NCBI RefSeq assembly: GCF_000024985.1
Contig: NC_013523.1
Location: forward strand, 1,302,001 to 1,366,000
Source: Sphaerobacter thermophilus DSM 20745
GTDB taxonomy: Bacteria > Chloroflexota > Chloroflexia > Thermomicrobiales > Thermomicrobiaceae
Direction: 5' to 3'
DNA: 64,000 nucleotides
Shown here: in pieces, positions 25,715 through 38,036 of the stretch
Layout: each line of letters starts with the position of its first letter
Numbering within the stretch: position 1 is the first letter of the stretch
The notes under the pieces: generated by a model
What the model was told of the DNA's origin: nothing
What the model saw: only the letters and a program-made list of their open reading frames with translations
Database searches by the model: none
Made by a program: the position numbers and the translations under genes

Positions 25715-26860
25715 GTGGACTTCGCACTCGACTCCGAGCATCAACTCTTCCGGGAGCGCTTCCGCGCGTTCGCCAACGACGTCGTCGCGCCGCGCGCCGC
25801 GGAGATCGACCGCACCGGCGAATTCCCCTGGGACGTGATCAACGCAGCGGCCGAACTGGGGCTGCTCGGGGTGCCGATCCCCGAGGAGTACGGCGGCGTA
25901 GGAGCCGACGGGCTCGCGTTCACCCTGCTCATCGAGGAGCTTGCCGGCGCGTGCGGGTCCACCGCACTCACGATCGCTGCCCACACCGGCCTCGTCTGCG
26001 TGCCGCTGCTCATGTTCGGCAACGAGGAGCAGAAGCGGCGCTTCCTCACGCCGCTGGCCGAGGGAAAGATGCTCGGCGCGTTCGGACTCACCGAGCCGCA
26101 GGCCGGCTCCGACGCGGGCGCCACGCGAACCACCGCCGTGCGCGACGGCAACGAGTTCGTGATTAACGGCCAGAAGGTCTTCACCACCAACGGCAGCATC
26201 GCCGGGGTGATCATCGTCACCGCCGTGACAGACCCCGAGGCCGGGCGGCGCGGAATTTCCAACATCATCGTGCCGGCCGACGCGCCCGGTGTGAGCTTCG
26301 GGCAGGACCAGGAGAAGATGGGCCTCCACGGCTCGGTCACCTCCCAGGTCTACTTCCAGGACTGCCGGGTTCCGGTCGACAACCTCCTGGGCCGCCCGGG
26401 GGAGGGCTTCAGACAATTCCTCCAGGTCCTCGACGGGGGCCGGATCGGCATCGGGGCGATGTCAGTCGGGATCGCCCAGGCGGCGCTGCGTGCGGCCCGG
26501 GACTACGCGCTGGAGCGCGAGCAGTTCGGTCAGCGCATCGCGGACTTCCAGGCCATCAGTTTCATGCTCGCCGATATGGCGACCCAGCTTGAGGCCGCGC
26601 GCTGGCTGGTATACCGGGCGGCCTGGCTGAAGGATCGTGGCTTGCCGCACACCACCGAAGCGGCGATGGCCAAGCTCTTCGCTTCGGAAGCCGCCGAGCG
26701 TATCTGCCACAAGGCGATTCAGATTCACGGGGGATACGGGTACACCACGGAGTACCCGGTTGAGCGGTATTACCGCGATGTCCGCCTGACTGAGATCGGC
26801 GAGGGCACGTCGGAGATTCAACGGCTCGTCATCGCCCGCCGGCTCCTGGCGGAAGCATAG
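25715..26860 (+). CDS. Acyl-CoA dehydrogenase
   Basis: FAD-dependent alpha,beta-dehydrogenation of an acyl-CoA, passing electrons to ETF. The start GTG 25715 follows AGGAGGTG by five bases and gives the normal 381 aa. Conserved segments: [29 protein letters not shown] (flavin and substrate contacts), [11 protein letters not shown], and near the C-terminus [17 protein letters not shown] and [16 protein letters not shown], where the Glu is the catalytic base in short- and medium-chain enzymes. First gene of the acyl-CoA operon, 42 bp after pth. Specificity (short or branched chain) is open. Confidence 0.93.
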   Translation: MDFALDSEHQLFRERFRAFANDVVAPRAAEIDRTGEFPWDVINAAAELGLLGVPIPEEYGGVGADGLAFTLLIEELAGACGSTALTIAAHTGLVCVPLLMFGNEEQKRRFLTPLAEGKMLGAFGLTEPQAGSDAGATRTTAVRDGNEFVINGQKVFTTNGSIAGVIIVTAVTDPEAGRRGISNIIVPADAPGVSFGQDQEKMGLHGSVTSQVYFQDCRVPVDNLLGRPGEGFRQFLQVLDGGRIGIGAMSVGIAQAALRAARDYALEREQFGQRIADFQAISFMLADMATQLEAARWLVYRAAWLKDRGLPHTTEAAMAKLFASEAAERICHKAIQIHGGYGYTTEYPVERYYRDVRLTEIGEGTSEIQRLVIARRLLAEA

Positions 26861-26882
26861 GTAGGAAGGGACGGACAAGCCG

Positions 26883-27734
26883 ATGGAGATCACGCGCGTC
26901 GCGGTCGTCGGCGCGGGGACGATGGGGAGCGGGATCGTGCAGGTCGTGGCTCGGGCCGGTATCCCGGTCACAATGATCGACCGCGACCAGGCGATCCTGG
27001 ACCGCGCATTTGAGACGATCGCGCAACGGCTCCACCGTGAGGTGGAGAAGGGACGGCTCACCGAGGAGGAGGCGGGCGTTGCCACGAGCCTGATCCAGAC
27101 CGACGCCTCCGTCGACAGCGCGGCTGAGGCCGACCTTGTTATCGAGGCGGTGCCCGAAGTTCTGGACCTGAAAGCGGATATTTTCCGGCGCCTGGATGAG
27201 ATCAGCCCCAGCGCGACAATCCTGGCATCCAACACGTCGTCGATCTCCATCACCCAGCTCGCTGCGATCACCCGCCGGCCGGACAAGGTCGTCGGCATGC
27301 ACTTCTTCAACCCGGTCCCGGTCATGCAACTGGTCGAGGTTATCCGCGGGTTGGGCACCTCGGACGAGACGCACGCCGCGGTGATGGATCTTGCCAGGCG
27401 GCTGGGCAAGACGCCGGTGACGGTGAACGACTTTCCCGGCTTCGTCTCCAACCGCGTGCTGATGCCAATGATCAACGAAGCGATCTTCTGCCTGATGGAG
27501 GGGGTCGCCACCGCTGAGGACATCGACACCGTGATGCGGCTCGGTATGAACCACCCCATGGGGCCGCTGGCGCTGGCCGACCTGATCGGCCTCGACGTCT
27601 GCCTCGACATCCTGGAGGTGCTGCACCGCGACCTGGGCGACGACAAGTACCGCCCGTGCCCGCTCCTGCGGAAGATGGTCGCAGCCGGGAAACTGGGCAG
27701 GAAGACGGGCGAGGGATTCTACACCTACCCGTAG
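26883..27734 (+). CDS. 3-hydroxyacyl-CoA (3-hydroxybutyryl-CoA) dehydrogenase
   Basis: NAD-dependent oxidation of 3-hydroxyacyl-CoA to 3-ketoacyl-CoA. The 283-aa size matches short-chain Hbd/PaaH enzymes. Visible are the NAD loop [19 protein letters not shown], the segment [11 protein letters not shown], the catalytic His in [17 protein letters not shown], its partner Glu, [19 protein letters not shown], and the C-terminal helical domain with [18 protein letters not shown]. It sits between the two acyl-CoA dehydrogenases (22 and 9 bp gaps), as expected for beta-oxidation of a short chain. Confidence 0.94.
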   Translation: MEITRVAVVGAGTMGSGIVQVVARAGIPVTMIDRDQAILDRAFETIAQRLHREVEKGRLTEEEAGVATSLIQTDASVDSAAEADLVIEAVPEVLDLKADIFRRLDEISPSATILASNTSSISITQLAAITRRPDKVVGMHFFNPVPVMQLVEVIRGLGTSDETHAAVMDLARRLGKTPVTVNDFPGFVSNRVLMPMINEAIFCLMEGVATAEDIDTVMRLGMNHPMGPLALADLIGLDVCLDILEVLHRDLGDDKYRPCPLLRKMVAAGKLGRKTGEGFYTYP

Positions 27735-27743
27735 GGAGCGACG

Positions 27744-28895
27744 ATGGACTTCACCCTCCCGGACGAGCTTCGGCTGCTCCAGGAGACCGTGCGTGAGTTC
27801 GTGGCGGACGCGGTGACGCCGCGGGCCGCGGATCGCGACCGCGAGGCCGCGTTTCCGGCCGACGAACTCCGCGCCGCCGCAACGCTCGGACTGTGCGGCC
27901 TGATGGTGCCAGAGGAGTTCGGGGGGAATCCGGTCGGCTCCTTGGGTGCCGCGCTCGTCTACGAGGAGGTCGCCGCCGGGTCACCGGCGCTATCCGTCAC
28001 GCTCTCGGTCCACAACACCCTCGTCTGCGGTGCGGTGGCAACCTATGGCCAGCCCGAGCTTCAGGCCGAGCTTCTGCCGAGGCTCGCCTCCGGGGAGATC
28101 CTCGGCGCCTACGCGTTGACCGAGCCCAGTGCCGGCTCGGACGCCGCCGCGCTCACGACCCGTGCCCGCCGCGACGGCGACCACTACGTCCTCGACGGGC
28201 GGAAGATCTTCGTGACCCACGGCGACCACGCCGGGCTCTACATCATCTTTGCCGTCACCGACCCGGAGGCTCGCACCTCGCGCCGTATCTCGGCCTTCGC
28301 CGTCGATCGGGACACACCCGGGCTGGCGGTGCCCCGGCGCGAGCACAAGCTCGGGCTGCGGGCCTCGGAGATCGCCGAGGTGACGTTGACCGAATGTCGC
28401 GTCCCGGCGACGCGACTCTTGGGCAACGAGGGTGATGGGTTCGGCATCGCGATGGCGTTGCTCGACGGTGGCCGCATCGGCATCGGTGCCCAGGCGGTCG
28501 GCATCGCCCGCGGCGCCTTTGACCTGGCCCGGCGGTACGCCCGTGAGCGCCAGCAGTTCGGCCGCCCGATCGCGGACTTCCAGGCGATCCAGTGGAAGCT
28601 GGCCGACATGGCAACGCGGATCGACGCGGCGCGGCTCCTCGTGTGGCGGGCCGCGACCCTGCGCGACCAGGGCCAGCCACATACCCTCGCGGCCTCGCAG
28701 GCCAAACTCTTCGCCTCCGAGACCGCGACGTTCGTGACGGACCAGGCGGTCCAGATCCACGGCGGCTACGGCTACCTCGAGGAGTACGCAGTCGAGCGAT
28801 ATTTTCGGGATGCCCGCGCGACGGTGATCTACGAAGGGACCTCCGAGATCCAGCGACTCGTCATCGCGCGCCGGCTCTTGAGTGACAGTCAGTGA
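27744..28895 (+). CDS. Acyl-CoA dehydrogenase (second of the operon)
   Basis: A 383-aa homologue of the gene at 25715 with the same domain order: N-terminal helical domain with GLMVPEEFGG, middle beta domain with GAYALTEPSAGSDAAAL and the C-terminal helical domain with [19 protein letters not shown] and [18 protein letters not shown] (catalytic Glu in YEGT). Two related dehydrogenases in one operon usually differ in chain specificity, for example one for a branched and one for a straight short chain; which is which cannot be read from sequence. Start ATG 27744, with GGAG eight bases upstream. Confidence 0.93.
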   Translation: MDFTLPDELRLLQETVREFVADAVTPRAADRDREAAFPADELRAAATLGLCGLMVPEEFGGNPVGSLGAALVYEEVAAGSPALSVTLSVHNTLVCGAVATYGQPELQAELLPRLASGEILGAYALTEPSAGSDAAALTTRARRDGDHYVLDGRKIFVTHGDHAGLYIIFAVTDPEARTSRRISAFAVDRDTPGLAVPRREHKLGLRASEIAEVTLTECRVPATRLLGNEGDGFGIAMALLDGGRIGIGAQAVGIARGAFDLARRYARERQQFGRPIADFQAIQWKLADMATRIDAARLLVWRAATLRDQGQPHTLAASQAKLFASETATFVTDQAVQIHGGYGYLEEYAVERYFRDARATVIYEGTSEIQRLVIARRLLSDSQ

Positions 28896-28910
28896 GGTTT
28901 GGAGAAACCG

Positions 28911-29477
28911 ATGGCAGGTCAGTCAACAGAGAAGAACGGACAGTCGACGCAGCGCGGCTATCTCATGCTGCTGGTGGGGCACGAGCGTGCGACGTCGGAC
29001 GCCGCGCTCGGCATCGCCCTCCGCGCAGCGGGGCACAACCTTCGCGTGCACATCATCGAGTTCCTAAAGGGCGGGCGCGACCGCGGCGAGGTCGCCGCCG
29101 TGTCCTTCCTCACCGGAGTGACGCTCACCCAGTACGGCACCGTCCCTCCCCAGCGAACGGTGGAGGACATGGACGGTCCGGCCATCGCGCCTGACCGCCT
29201 CGAGGCGGCGCTACGAGAGGCGCAGGTGCACGTGCGCCAGCGCGTCACCAACATCCTCATCCTCGACGGGCTGCTGACTCTGGTCGGCCAGGGCCTGGTA
29301 GAGGAGTCCAGGATTCTGGACTTGGTGAATGAGTCCGCCCCATGGCTCGACATCGTCGTCAGTGGGGCAACAGTTACCGATACCCTGAAGGAGGCCGCCG
29401 ATTCGGTTACCATGATGGAAATCGTCAAGTCCAGCGAGCGCGCCGAGCAGCCGCTCCGCCGCGGCATTCACTACTGA
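28911..29477 (+). CDS. CobA/CobO-family protein with lost P-loop (pseudo-adenosyltransferase)
   Basis: The fold is that of the ATP:corrinoid adenosyltransferase Cob[31 protein letters not shown], the centre TNILILD and the ending [15 protein letters not shown]...RRGIHY all align in order with that family. But the P-loop, normally GNGKGKTT, reads GHERATSD (residues 23-30), and the usual ILDE of the second nucleotide motif is ILDG. So the residues that hold ATP are absent and catalysis as in CobA is unlikely. It lies 41 bp before a B12-dependent mutase gene. It may bind or hand over cobalamin, but that is inference. Start ATG 28911 has GGAGA seven bases upstream. Confidence 0.7.
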   Translation: MAGQSTEKNGQSTQRGYLMLLVGHERATSDAALGIALRAAGHNLRVHIIEFLKGGRDRGEVAAVSFLTGVTLTQYGTVPPQRTVEDMDGPAIAPDRLEAALREAQVHVRQRVTNILILDGLLTLVGQGLVEESRILDLVNESAPWLDIVVSGATVTDTLKEAADSVTMMEIVKSSERAEQPLRRGIHY

Positions 29478-29518
29478 CGGGCCGGCCCGCACGCCGGACC
29501 GAGGAGGTGGGACACGCC

Positions 29519-31165
<1,647 letters not shown>

Positions 31166-31181
31166 TCGAGGGGAGGAGAAG

Positions 31182-31604
31182 GTGTCTGCCAGCCGGACGC
31201 GCCCGATCCGGGTACTCGTGGCAAAACCCGGCCTCGACGGCCACGACCGCGGAGCCAAGGTCATGGTCCGCGCGCTGCGCGACGCCGGAATGGAGGTGAT
31301 CTACACCGGCCTCTTCCAGACGCCGGAGATGATCGCCCGCGCCGCCGCCGACGAAGATGTCGACGTGATCGGCCTCAGCATCCTCTCCGGGGCCCACAAC
31401 GCCCTCGTGCCGCGGGTGATGGAAGAGTTACGGAAGATGGGCATCGACGACGTGCTGGTAGTCGTCGGCGGCACGATCCCCGAGGAGGACGTCCCAAGAC
31501 TGAAGGCGGCCGGAGTCGCCGAGGTCTTCGGACCAGGCACGCCGCTGCCCGACGCGATCGAGTTCATCCGCGCGAACGCCCCACGGCGAGAGGACGTGGC
31601 GTGA
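31182..31604 (+). CDS. B12-binding small subunit of the acyl-CoA mutase
   Basis: A 140-aa cobalamin-binding domain that completes the split mutase. The base-off/His-on motif is present: [19 protein letters not shown] (DxHxxG, His as lower cobalt ligand), with SILSGAHN and VVVGGTIP lining the nucleotide tail pocket. Start GTG 31182 follows GGGAGGAGAAG. Its stop overlaps the next start by 4 bp. The same stand-alone domain exists in IcmB, HcmB and archaeal Mcm small subunits. Confidence 0.94.
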   Translation: MSASRTRPIRVLVAKPGLDGHDRGAKVMVRALRDAGMEVIYTGLFQTPEMIARAAADEDVDVIGLSILSGAHNALVPRVMEELRKMGIDDVLVVVGGTIPEEDVPRLKAAGVAEVFGPGTPLPDAIEFIRANAPRREDVA

Positions 31605-32569
31605 GCGATCTCATCCAGCGCTTCCTGGCGGGCGACCGGCGTGCTCTGGCGCGGCTGCTCTCTCACGTCGAGAACCGTACCGAACTCGGCGCCCGCGCCA
31701 TCCGCGAGTCGTTCGACCGCACCGGTCGAGCGCACATCGTCGGCATCACCGGCCCTCCCGGTGCCGGCAAGAGCACCCTCACCAACGCCCTGATCCGCGA
31801 ACTGCGCGGCCGCGACCGCAGGGTCGGGGTGCTGGCCATCGATCCCTCAAGCGCCATCACTGGCGGCGCCACGCTCGGCGACCGGATCAGAATGATGGAG
31901 AACCACGCCGACGAGGGCGTCTACATCCGCAGCATGGCAACGCGCGGCCAGATGGGCGGGCTGGCCCTGGCGGCGACCGGCGCGATCCACCTCCTCGACG
32001 CCTACGGCTTCGACGTCATCCTGGTCGAGACCGTCGGTGTCGGGCAGGACGAGGTAGACATCGCCGAGACCGCCGATACCACTCTGCTGGTCCAGGTACC
32101 CGGCCTTGGCGACAGCATCCAAACGATCAAGGCCGGGATCATGGAGATTGCCGACATCCTGGTCGTCAATAAGGCCGACCGTCCCGATGCCCGGCAACTC
32201 GTTCGCGACCTGCGCAACATGCTGCTCCTGGGCGAGACCCCCGAGGGCGACTGGAAGATCCCGATCGTGGAAACGGTGGCGACCGAGGGAACCGGCATAC
32301 CGCGGCTGGTGGACCAAATCGACGCGCATCGCGCCTGGCTGGAGGAGTCGGGACGGCACCGGGGTCGCATCGAACGCCGCCTCGCCCGCGAGGTGGTGCT
32401 CCTGGCTCGCGAGCGATTCGACCAGTGGATCACCGCCAGGCTCCACGACCAGGCGTTCGCGGACGCACGCGCGGCACTCCTGGCACGTCAGGTCGATCCG
32501 GGAACGCTGGCGGACCGCCTCCTGGACGGCGTGCTCGACCCGGCCGACACCACCCAGACCCGTCGTTAA
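31601..32569 (+). CDS. MeaB/ArgK-type G-protein chaperone of the B12 mutase
   Basis: A SIMIBI-class GTPase that protects acyl-CoA mutases and gates cofactor loading. The 322-aa protein shows P-loop [38 protein letters not shown], the switch III region with RGQMGGLA, the [12 protein letters not shown] Walker B segment and NKAD for guanine. It starts at GTG 31601 inside the small-subunit stop (GTGA), so translation is coupled. The gene's TAA is shared with the stop of tlyA on the other strand. Family members pair with methylmalonyl- or isobutyryl-CoA mutases (MeaB/MeaI). Confidence 0.95.
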   Translation: MSDLIQRFLAGDRRALARLLSHVENRTELGARAIRESFDRTGRAHIVGITGPPGAGKSTLTNALIRELRGRDRRVGVLAIDPSSAITGGATLGDRIRMMENHADEGVYIRSMATRGQMGGLALAATGAIHLLDAYGFDVILVETVGVGQDEVDIAETADTTLLVQVPGLGDSIQTIKAGIMEIADILVVNKADRPDARQLVRDLRNMLLLGETPEGDWKIPIVETVATEGTGIPRLVDQIDAHRAWLEESGRHRGRIERRLAREVVLLARERFDQWITARLHDQAFADARAALLARQVDPGTLADRLLDGVLDPADTTQTRR

Positions 32570-33378
32570 CCCTTCTCTCCGCTCAGGGCCGCCATCGCTA
32601 CGTCGATGAGCGGCTCTGGATCGACCTCCTCGCCGCCTTCGAGGCTCAGCCAGACAAGGAATTCGACGTTTCCCGCCGGGCCACGGATCGGCGACGGCGT
32701 CAGCCCTCGGACCGTGAAGCCGAGGGACTGTGCCTCGGTCAGCACCCGCCGGAGCACCTCCCGGTGGACCCTTGGGTCGCGAACGACCCCGCCCTTCCCG
32801 ACCTTCTCTCGCCCCGCCTCGAACTGCGGTTTGATCAGCGCCACACACGAGCCGTCTGGCTTGAGTACCCGCAGCGCAGCGGGCAGTACCAGTGCCAGTG
32901 AGATGAAGGAAACGTCGATGGTCACGATGTCGATCGGCTCCGGCAGCGACTCCAGGTACCGCACGTTGGTGCGGTCGAGCACGACCACGCGCGGATCCTG
33001 TCGCAGCCGGTAGTCGAGTTGCCCGTAGCCGACGTCGATGGCGTACACCCGCGCCGCGCCGCGTTGGAGCAGCACGTCGGTGAACCCGCCGGTCGAGGCA
33101 CCAAAGTCAGCGCAGATCCGGTCCCGGATGTCAAGGGCGAACTGCTCCAGCGCCCAGTCCAGCTTCTCGCCACCCCGGCTGACGAAGCGGGGACGCTCGC
33201 GGAGGTCGAGTGGCGCGTCGGGTGGGAGGAGGGTTCCCGGCTTGTCGATGACGCGGTCGCCCGAGCGCACCGCCCCCGCCATGATCATCGCCCGCGCTCG
33301 GCTGCGAGTCTCGGCCAATCCCCGCGCGACCAGCAACTCGTCCGCGCGAACCCGCTTGCTCATCGGTGCGCCGCTCAC
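32566..33378 (-). CDS. tlyA: TlyA-family rRNA 2'-O-methyltransferase / S4-domain protein
   Basis: The 270-aa protein has an N-terminal S4 RNA-binding domain ([20 protein letters not shown]) and an FtsJ-like Rossmann methyltransferase with [33 protein letters not shown] (SAM motif), [10 protein letters not shown] and [15 protein letters not shown]. Characterised members methylate ribose in 16S and 23S rRNA; some are called haemolysins. GTG 33378 overlaps the ruvC stop (GTGA); ATG 33363 with AGGTGA upstream is the alternative. Confidence 0.93.
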   Translation of the reverse strand: MSGAPMSKRVRADELLVARGLAETRSRARAMIMAGAVRSGDRVIDKPGTLLPPDAPLDLRERPRFVSRGGEKLDWALEQFALDIRDRICADFGASTGGFTDVLLQRGAARVYAIDVGYGQLDYRLRQDPRVVVLDRTNVRYLESLPEPIDIVTIDVSFISLALVLPAALRVLKPDGSCVALIKPQFEAGREKVGKGGVVRDPRVHREVLRRVLTEAQSLGFTVRGLTPSPIRGPAGNVEFLVWLSLEGGEEVDPEPLIDVAMAALSGEKG

Positions 33379-33881
33379 CTCTGCTCGACCGCGCGGTGGA
33401 ACCGGCTCGTCTGGGCGTGGCAGAGGGCCACGGCGAGGGCGTCGGCTGCGTCGTCCGGCTTTGGTACCTCGTCGAGGTTCAGGAGGATCCGCACCATCTC
33501 CTGCATCTGCGCCTTGTCTGCCTTGCCGTACCCGGCCACGGCCTGCTTGACCTCGGCCGGCTTGTACTCCACGACCGGCACCCCCGCCTGCGCAGCCGCA
33601 AGGAGAACCACACCCCGCGCCTGGCCGACCGAGAGGGCAGTCGTGACATTGCGCGAGAAGAACAGTTCCTCGATCACGACGACATCCGGCGCGTGGCGAC
33701 GCAGGAGCGTACTCAACCCTTCGTAGAGCTTCAGCAGCCGCGCGGGCATGCGCTCCGACGACGGAGTGGAGAGTACGCCGTACTCCAGCGCCAGCGGCTC
33801 GTCATTCCCCACAACCAGCCCATAACCCAGCAGTGCTGTTCCCGGGTCGACACCCAGGATGATCTCCCCACGCTCGCTCAT
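33375..33881 (-). CDS. ruvC: Holliday junction resolvase RuvC
   Basis: Cuts Holliday junctions together with RuvAB. The 168-aa protein from ATG 33881 has the four catalytic acids: [26 protein letters not shown] and the C-terminal [13 protein letters not shown], plus [20 protein letters not shown] for DNA contact. The open frame extends to 33962 but the residues before MSERGE look non-coding. ruvA and ruvB are not in the window; tlyA follows with a 4-bp overlap. Confidence 0.95.
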   Translation of the reverse strand: MSERGEIILGVDPGTALLGYGLVVGNDEPLALEYGVLSTPSSERMPARLLKLYEGLSTLLRRHAPDVVVIEELFFSRNVTTALSVGQARGVVLLAAAQAGVPVVEYKPAEVKQAVAGYGKADKAQMQEMVRILLNLDEVPKPDDAADALAVALCHAQTSRFHRAVEQR

Positions 33882-34005
33882 CGCCGCGCGCCACCCTCGC
33901 GGGAGTCGACTGGGTGAATCGGCAGACGATCCGCCTGTGCCGCCCCGCTTACGACGAGGCATGGGTTACGGGATGTACCGTTCGGCAACCACATCCCCCT
34001 CCCGC

Positions 34006-34034
34006 TTGCAATTCGGAAACTTTCCGGGTATACT
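34006..34034 (+). promoter_or_regulatory. Promoter of rpoD
   Basis: TTGCAA (34006-34011) and TATACT (34029-34034) are separated by exactly 17 bases. The predicted transcription start near 34041 leaves an unusually long leader of about 170 bases before the rpoD ATG. Confidence 0.75.
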
Positions 34035-34126
34035 GGTAGGTAAGAGTTGAAACAAGGGGCGGCATGATCGGAATGCGACGGACAATCCACGTGCATACCC
34101 TCGATTCGGTTGGGTGACCCAGCGTG

Positions 34127-34155
34127 CCCAGGCCCCAGTGGCCCGGGATTTTTTT
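34127..34155 (+). terminator. Intrinsic terminator-like hairpin inside the rpoD leader
   Basis: CCCAGGCC (34127-34134) and GGCCCGGG (34140-34147) form an 8-bp stem with one mismatch, followed by A and seven T (34149-34155). It lies after the promoter and before the start codon, so it would stop rpoD transcription unless bypassed: an attenuator candidate. It could also end a very short leader RNA. Confidence 0.6.
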
Positions 34156-34213
34156 ATCTAATGTACTCGCCCTCAGGCGGTTTCGGCGCCTTGAGAAGGT
34201 GGTGAAGAAGAGT

Positions 34214-35386
<1,173 letters not shown>

Positions 35387-35409
35387 CCTGCGGAAAACAT
35401 GATCACGTT

Positions 35410-35440
35410 CAGGGGAGCGGTTGGTTCGCTCCCCTGTTTT
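35410..35440 (+). terminator. Intrinsic terminator of rpoD
   Basis: CAGGGGAGCG (35410-35419) and CGCTCCCCTG (35427-35436) are perfect reverse complements around a 7-base loop, followed by TTTT. It begins 23 bp after the rpoD stop. Confidence 0.85.
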
Positions 35441-35524
35441 CGTTCGGAAGCGCAGGACTATCGGTGCCCATCCTGGACCGGGCAGTGCCGGCACGAGCGA
35501 TTCCTCGCTCCTATGATGCTGCGC

Positions 35525-35580
35525 TGTCACCCTGAGCGGTGCCGACAGCCGCGCGCGGCGGAGTCGAAGGATCGCTCGTC
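35525..35580. repeat. REP-like palindromic intergenic sequence
   Basis: The region reads TGTCACCCTGAGCGG...then GCGGAGTCGAAGGATCGC. The two halves CACCCTGAGCG and AGTCGAAGGAT are the hallmark of a dispersed intergenic repeat I have seen in many bacterial genomes. The 12-mer AGTCGAAGGATC also occurs, reversed, at about 2422-2434 in the gene graveyard. Copy number must be tested genome-wide. Confidence 0.45.
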
Positions 35581-35609
35581 AGAATCGCCGCGCACTGGAA
35601 GGGCTAACC

Positions 35610-36860
35610 CTACCCCTCGTAACGCGAGAAGACCAGGCTGACGTTATGTCCGCCAAATCCGAGGGAGTTCGAGATCGCGTGGCGAACCTCGGCGTTCCGT
35701 GGACCGTCACAGACGTAATCCAGGTCGCACTCGGGATCGGGATGGCGCAGGTGCCAGGTCGGTGGGAGCACCCCTCGCGCTAACGCCAACACCGTGAAGA
35801 CCGCCTCAACTGCGCCCGCGGCGCCGAGGAGATGACCCGTCAGCGCCTTGGTGGAACTCACGGGCGGCACCCGCTCCTCCCCGAACACCCGCTTCAGTGC
35901 GAGCGTCTCCAGGCGGTCGTTGAGCGGCGTCGAGGTGCCGTGAGCGTTCACGTAGCCGATGTCGTGGGGCGCCAGCCCCGCCCGTGCGATGGCGATCTCC
36001 ATCGCCTCCGCGGCCCCGGCACCCTCCGGGTCGGGCTGCACGATGTGACAGGCATCGCCGGTCGCGCCGTAGCCGGTCAGCTCGGCCAGGATGGTTGCCC
36101 CCCGGCTCCGCGCGTGCTCGAGCGACTCAAGCACTAGCGTAGCCGCGCCCTCGGCGATCACGAAGCCGTCGCGCGTGCGGTCAAACGGGCGGCTTGCGCT
36201 CTCCGGTTCGTCATTCCGGGTCGAGAGCGCCCCCAGGGCGCAGAACCCCGCCACCGATCCCGGTGTGATCGGCGCCTCAGCCCCGCCGGCCAGCATCACG
36301 TCGGCCTCCCCACGCCGGATAATCTCCGCCGCCTCACCCAACGCGTGCGCTGCGCTGGCACAGGCCGACAGCGTGGCGAAGTTCGGGCCCTTCGCGCCCG
36401 TCACGATCGAGACGTAGCCTGAGCCCATATCGGCGAGGAACATCGGGATGAAGAAGGGGCTGACGCGCCCCGGACCGCGCTCGGCGAGCGTCCGCAGCTC
36501 CCGCTCGGCGGTCTCGATCCCGCCGAGGGCCGTGCCCAGCAACACACCGACCCTCCGGGCGTTCTCCGGCGTGATCTCCAGCTCCGCATGTGCGAGCGCG
36601 TCCTGGGTCGCCGCCACCGCGAGCTGAATGAAGCGGTCGGTACGCCGTGCTTCCTTCGGCTCAAGACGATCGCGCGGGTCAAAACCGTGGACTTCGCCGG
36701 CGATCCGGCTGGCGAAGCCCTCGGCGTCGAAGCGGGTGATCGGGCCGGTGCCCGAGCGGCCAGCGAGCAGCGCCTCCCACGCCGCGTCCAGGGTGTTGCC
36801 GACCGGGCTCAGAATGCCCATGCCGGTGACGACGACTCGGCGCGCGTCACGCTCAGTCAC
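35610..36860 (-). CDS. fabF: 3-oxoacyl-ACP synthase II
   Basis: Condenses malonyl-ACP with acyl-ACP in fatty acid elongation. The 416-aa thiolase-fold enzyme has the catalytic triad: Cys in [13 protein letters not shown], His in [14 protein letters not shown] and His in [26 protein letters not shown] ends the protein. It starts at ATG 36860, overlapping the preceding dehydrogenase gene by 8 bp. No other fab gene is adjacent, so it may be a single-locus FabF. Confidence 0.93.
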   Translation of the reverse strand: MTERDARRVVVTGMGILSPVGNTLDAAWEALLAGRSGTGPITRFDAEGFASRIAGEVHGFDPRDRLEPKEARRTDRFIQLAVAATQDALAHAELEITPENARRVGVLLGTALGGIETAERELRTLAERGPGRVSPFFIPMFLADMGSGYVSIVTGAKGPNFATLSACASAAHALGEAAEIIRRGEADVMLAGGAEAPITPGSVAGFCALGALSTRNDEPESASRPFDRTRDGFVIAEGAATLVLESLEHARSRGATILAELTGYGATGDACHIVQPDPEGAGAAEAMEIAIARAGLAPHDIGYVNAHGTSTPLNDRLETLALKRVFGEERVPPVSSTKALTGHLLGAAGAVEAVFTVLALARGVLPPTWHLRHPDPECDLDYVCDGPRNAEVRHAISNSLGFGGHNVSLVFSRYEG

Positions 36861-37827
36861 GTGTGAGTACCTCCGGATTCAGGCAGCGTGGCGGCGACTC
36901 ACCGCGCAGGACAGCGAGCAGGTTCCGCGCCGCCAGTTCCGCCATCCGCGCTCGCGTGGTGAAGCTCGCGCTCGCAATGTGCGGCGTCACCACGACGCGC
37001 GGGTACCGCAACAGGGGATGATCAGCGGGCAAGGGCTCAGGGTCGGTCACGTCGAGCCCGGCGCCCCAGATCCAGCCTTGCTCCATCGCCTCCAGCAAGG
37101 CATCCGTCTGCACGACAGGTCCGCGGGCAGTGTTGATCAGCACCGCACTCGGCTTCATGCGCCGGAGTTGTTCACGGCCGATCATCCCGCGAGTCTGCTC
37201 GTTCAACGGGACGTGCAGGCTGACAAAGTCGCTCTCAGCGAGCAGGGCGTCCAGTTCCCGCCACTCGGCCCCGAGCTCCTCCTCAACCTCGGGACGGCGC
37301 CGCGGAGCGTGATAAAGGACGCGCATATTGAAACCACGCGCGCGTCGGGCAACCGCTTGCCCGATCCGGCCGAGCCCGACGATACCCAGCGTCGCACCGT
37401 GGACATCCGGCCCCAGGTAGCCCATCGGCTCCCACGTGCGCCAGGCGCCCGCGCGCACCGCGTTGTGTCCCTCCGGAATCCGCCGCGCCACCGCCAGCAG
37501 GAGACCGAAAGCCAGATCGGCCGTCGTCTCGGTCAGCACATCGGGCGTGGTGCATACCGCGACGCCACGCTCCGTACACGCGGCGACATCGATGTTGTCG
37601 AACCCGACTGCCATATTGCTGACGACTCTCACCGACGGTAGCCGGTCGAGCAGATCCCCGTCCACCCGCTCGGTGAGCAATGTCAGCAGGCCATCGGCTC
37701 CCTCGGCCAGCCGCACCAGTTCGTCGCGGCTCGGTGGGAGCTCTCCCTCCCAAACAGTCACATCGCCCGCTTCTCGGAGCAGGTTGAGGCCGACTTCCGG
37801 GATGACCCGGCTCACCGCGATCCGCAC
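36853..37827 (-). CDS. D-isomer-specific 2-hydroxyacid dehydrogenase (glyoxylate/hydroxypyruvate reductase type)
   Basis: NAD(P)H-dependent reductase of 2-keto acids, 324 aa. The N-terminal catalytic domain has [16 protein letters not shown]; the NAD domain has [52 protein letters not shown] (catalytic Arg), [19 protein letters not shown] (Glu) and [11 protein letters not shown] (His). It starts at GTG 37827 behind GGAGG and a good promoter. Glyoxylate reductase is the closest class by motif; substrate not proven. Confidence 0.9.
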   Translation of the reverse strand: MRIAVSRVIPEVGLNLLREAGDVTVWEGELPPSRDELVRLAEGADGLLTLLTERVDGDLLDRLPSVRVVSNMAVGFDNIDVAACTERGVAVCTTPDVLTETTADLAFGLLLAVARRIPEGHNAVRAGAWRTWEPMGYLGPDVHGATLGIVGLGRIGQAVARRARGFNMRVLYHAPRRRPEVEEELGAEWRELDALLAESDFVSLHVPLNEQTRGMIGREQLRRMKPSAVLINTARGPVVQTDALLEAMEQGWIWGAGLDVTDPEPLPADHPLLRYPRVVVTPHIASASFTTRARMAELAARNLLAVLRGESPPRCLNPEVLTRD

Positions 37828-37857
37828 GCCGTCCTCCCTCCACCGAACGTCGTGCGG

Positions 37858-37886
37858 ATTCTAACGGGCAGTCGAACGGGCGGCAA
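37858..37886 (-). promoter_or_regulatory. Promoter for the dehydrogenase-fabF unit
   Basis: On the minus strand TTGCCG (37886-37881) and TAGAAT (37863-37858) are 17 bases apart, 31 bases before the GTG at 37827. Confidence 0.65.
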
Positions 37887-38036
37887 CATGCGCGGCGAGA
37901 TACCGACGCGGCTGGCGCCGACGTTGCGATCCCGAATCCAGCAGTTCCCCGTCATCGTGTTTCGGTCCGAACCAGAGCCAGGAGCGCCCCCATCATTACC
38001 GAACAGCGACCGATCGCAAAGGCTCAACCGTCGCCC

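Noticed and set aside
34124-34213. Upstream GTG (34124) as start of RpoD
   Set aside because: It lies in the terminator-like hairpin and adds 30 residues, mostly unlike other sigma factors; ATG 34214 fits the family and has a purine-rich site upstream.
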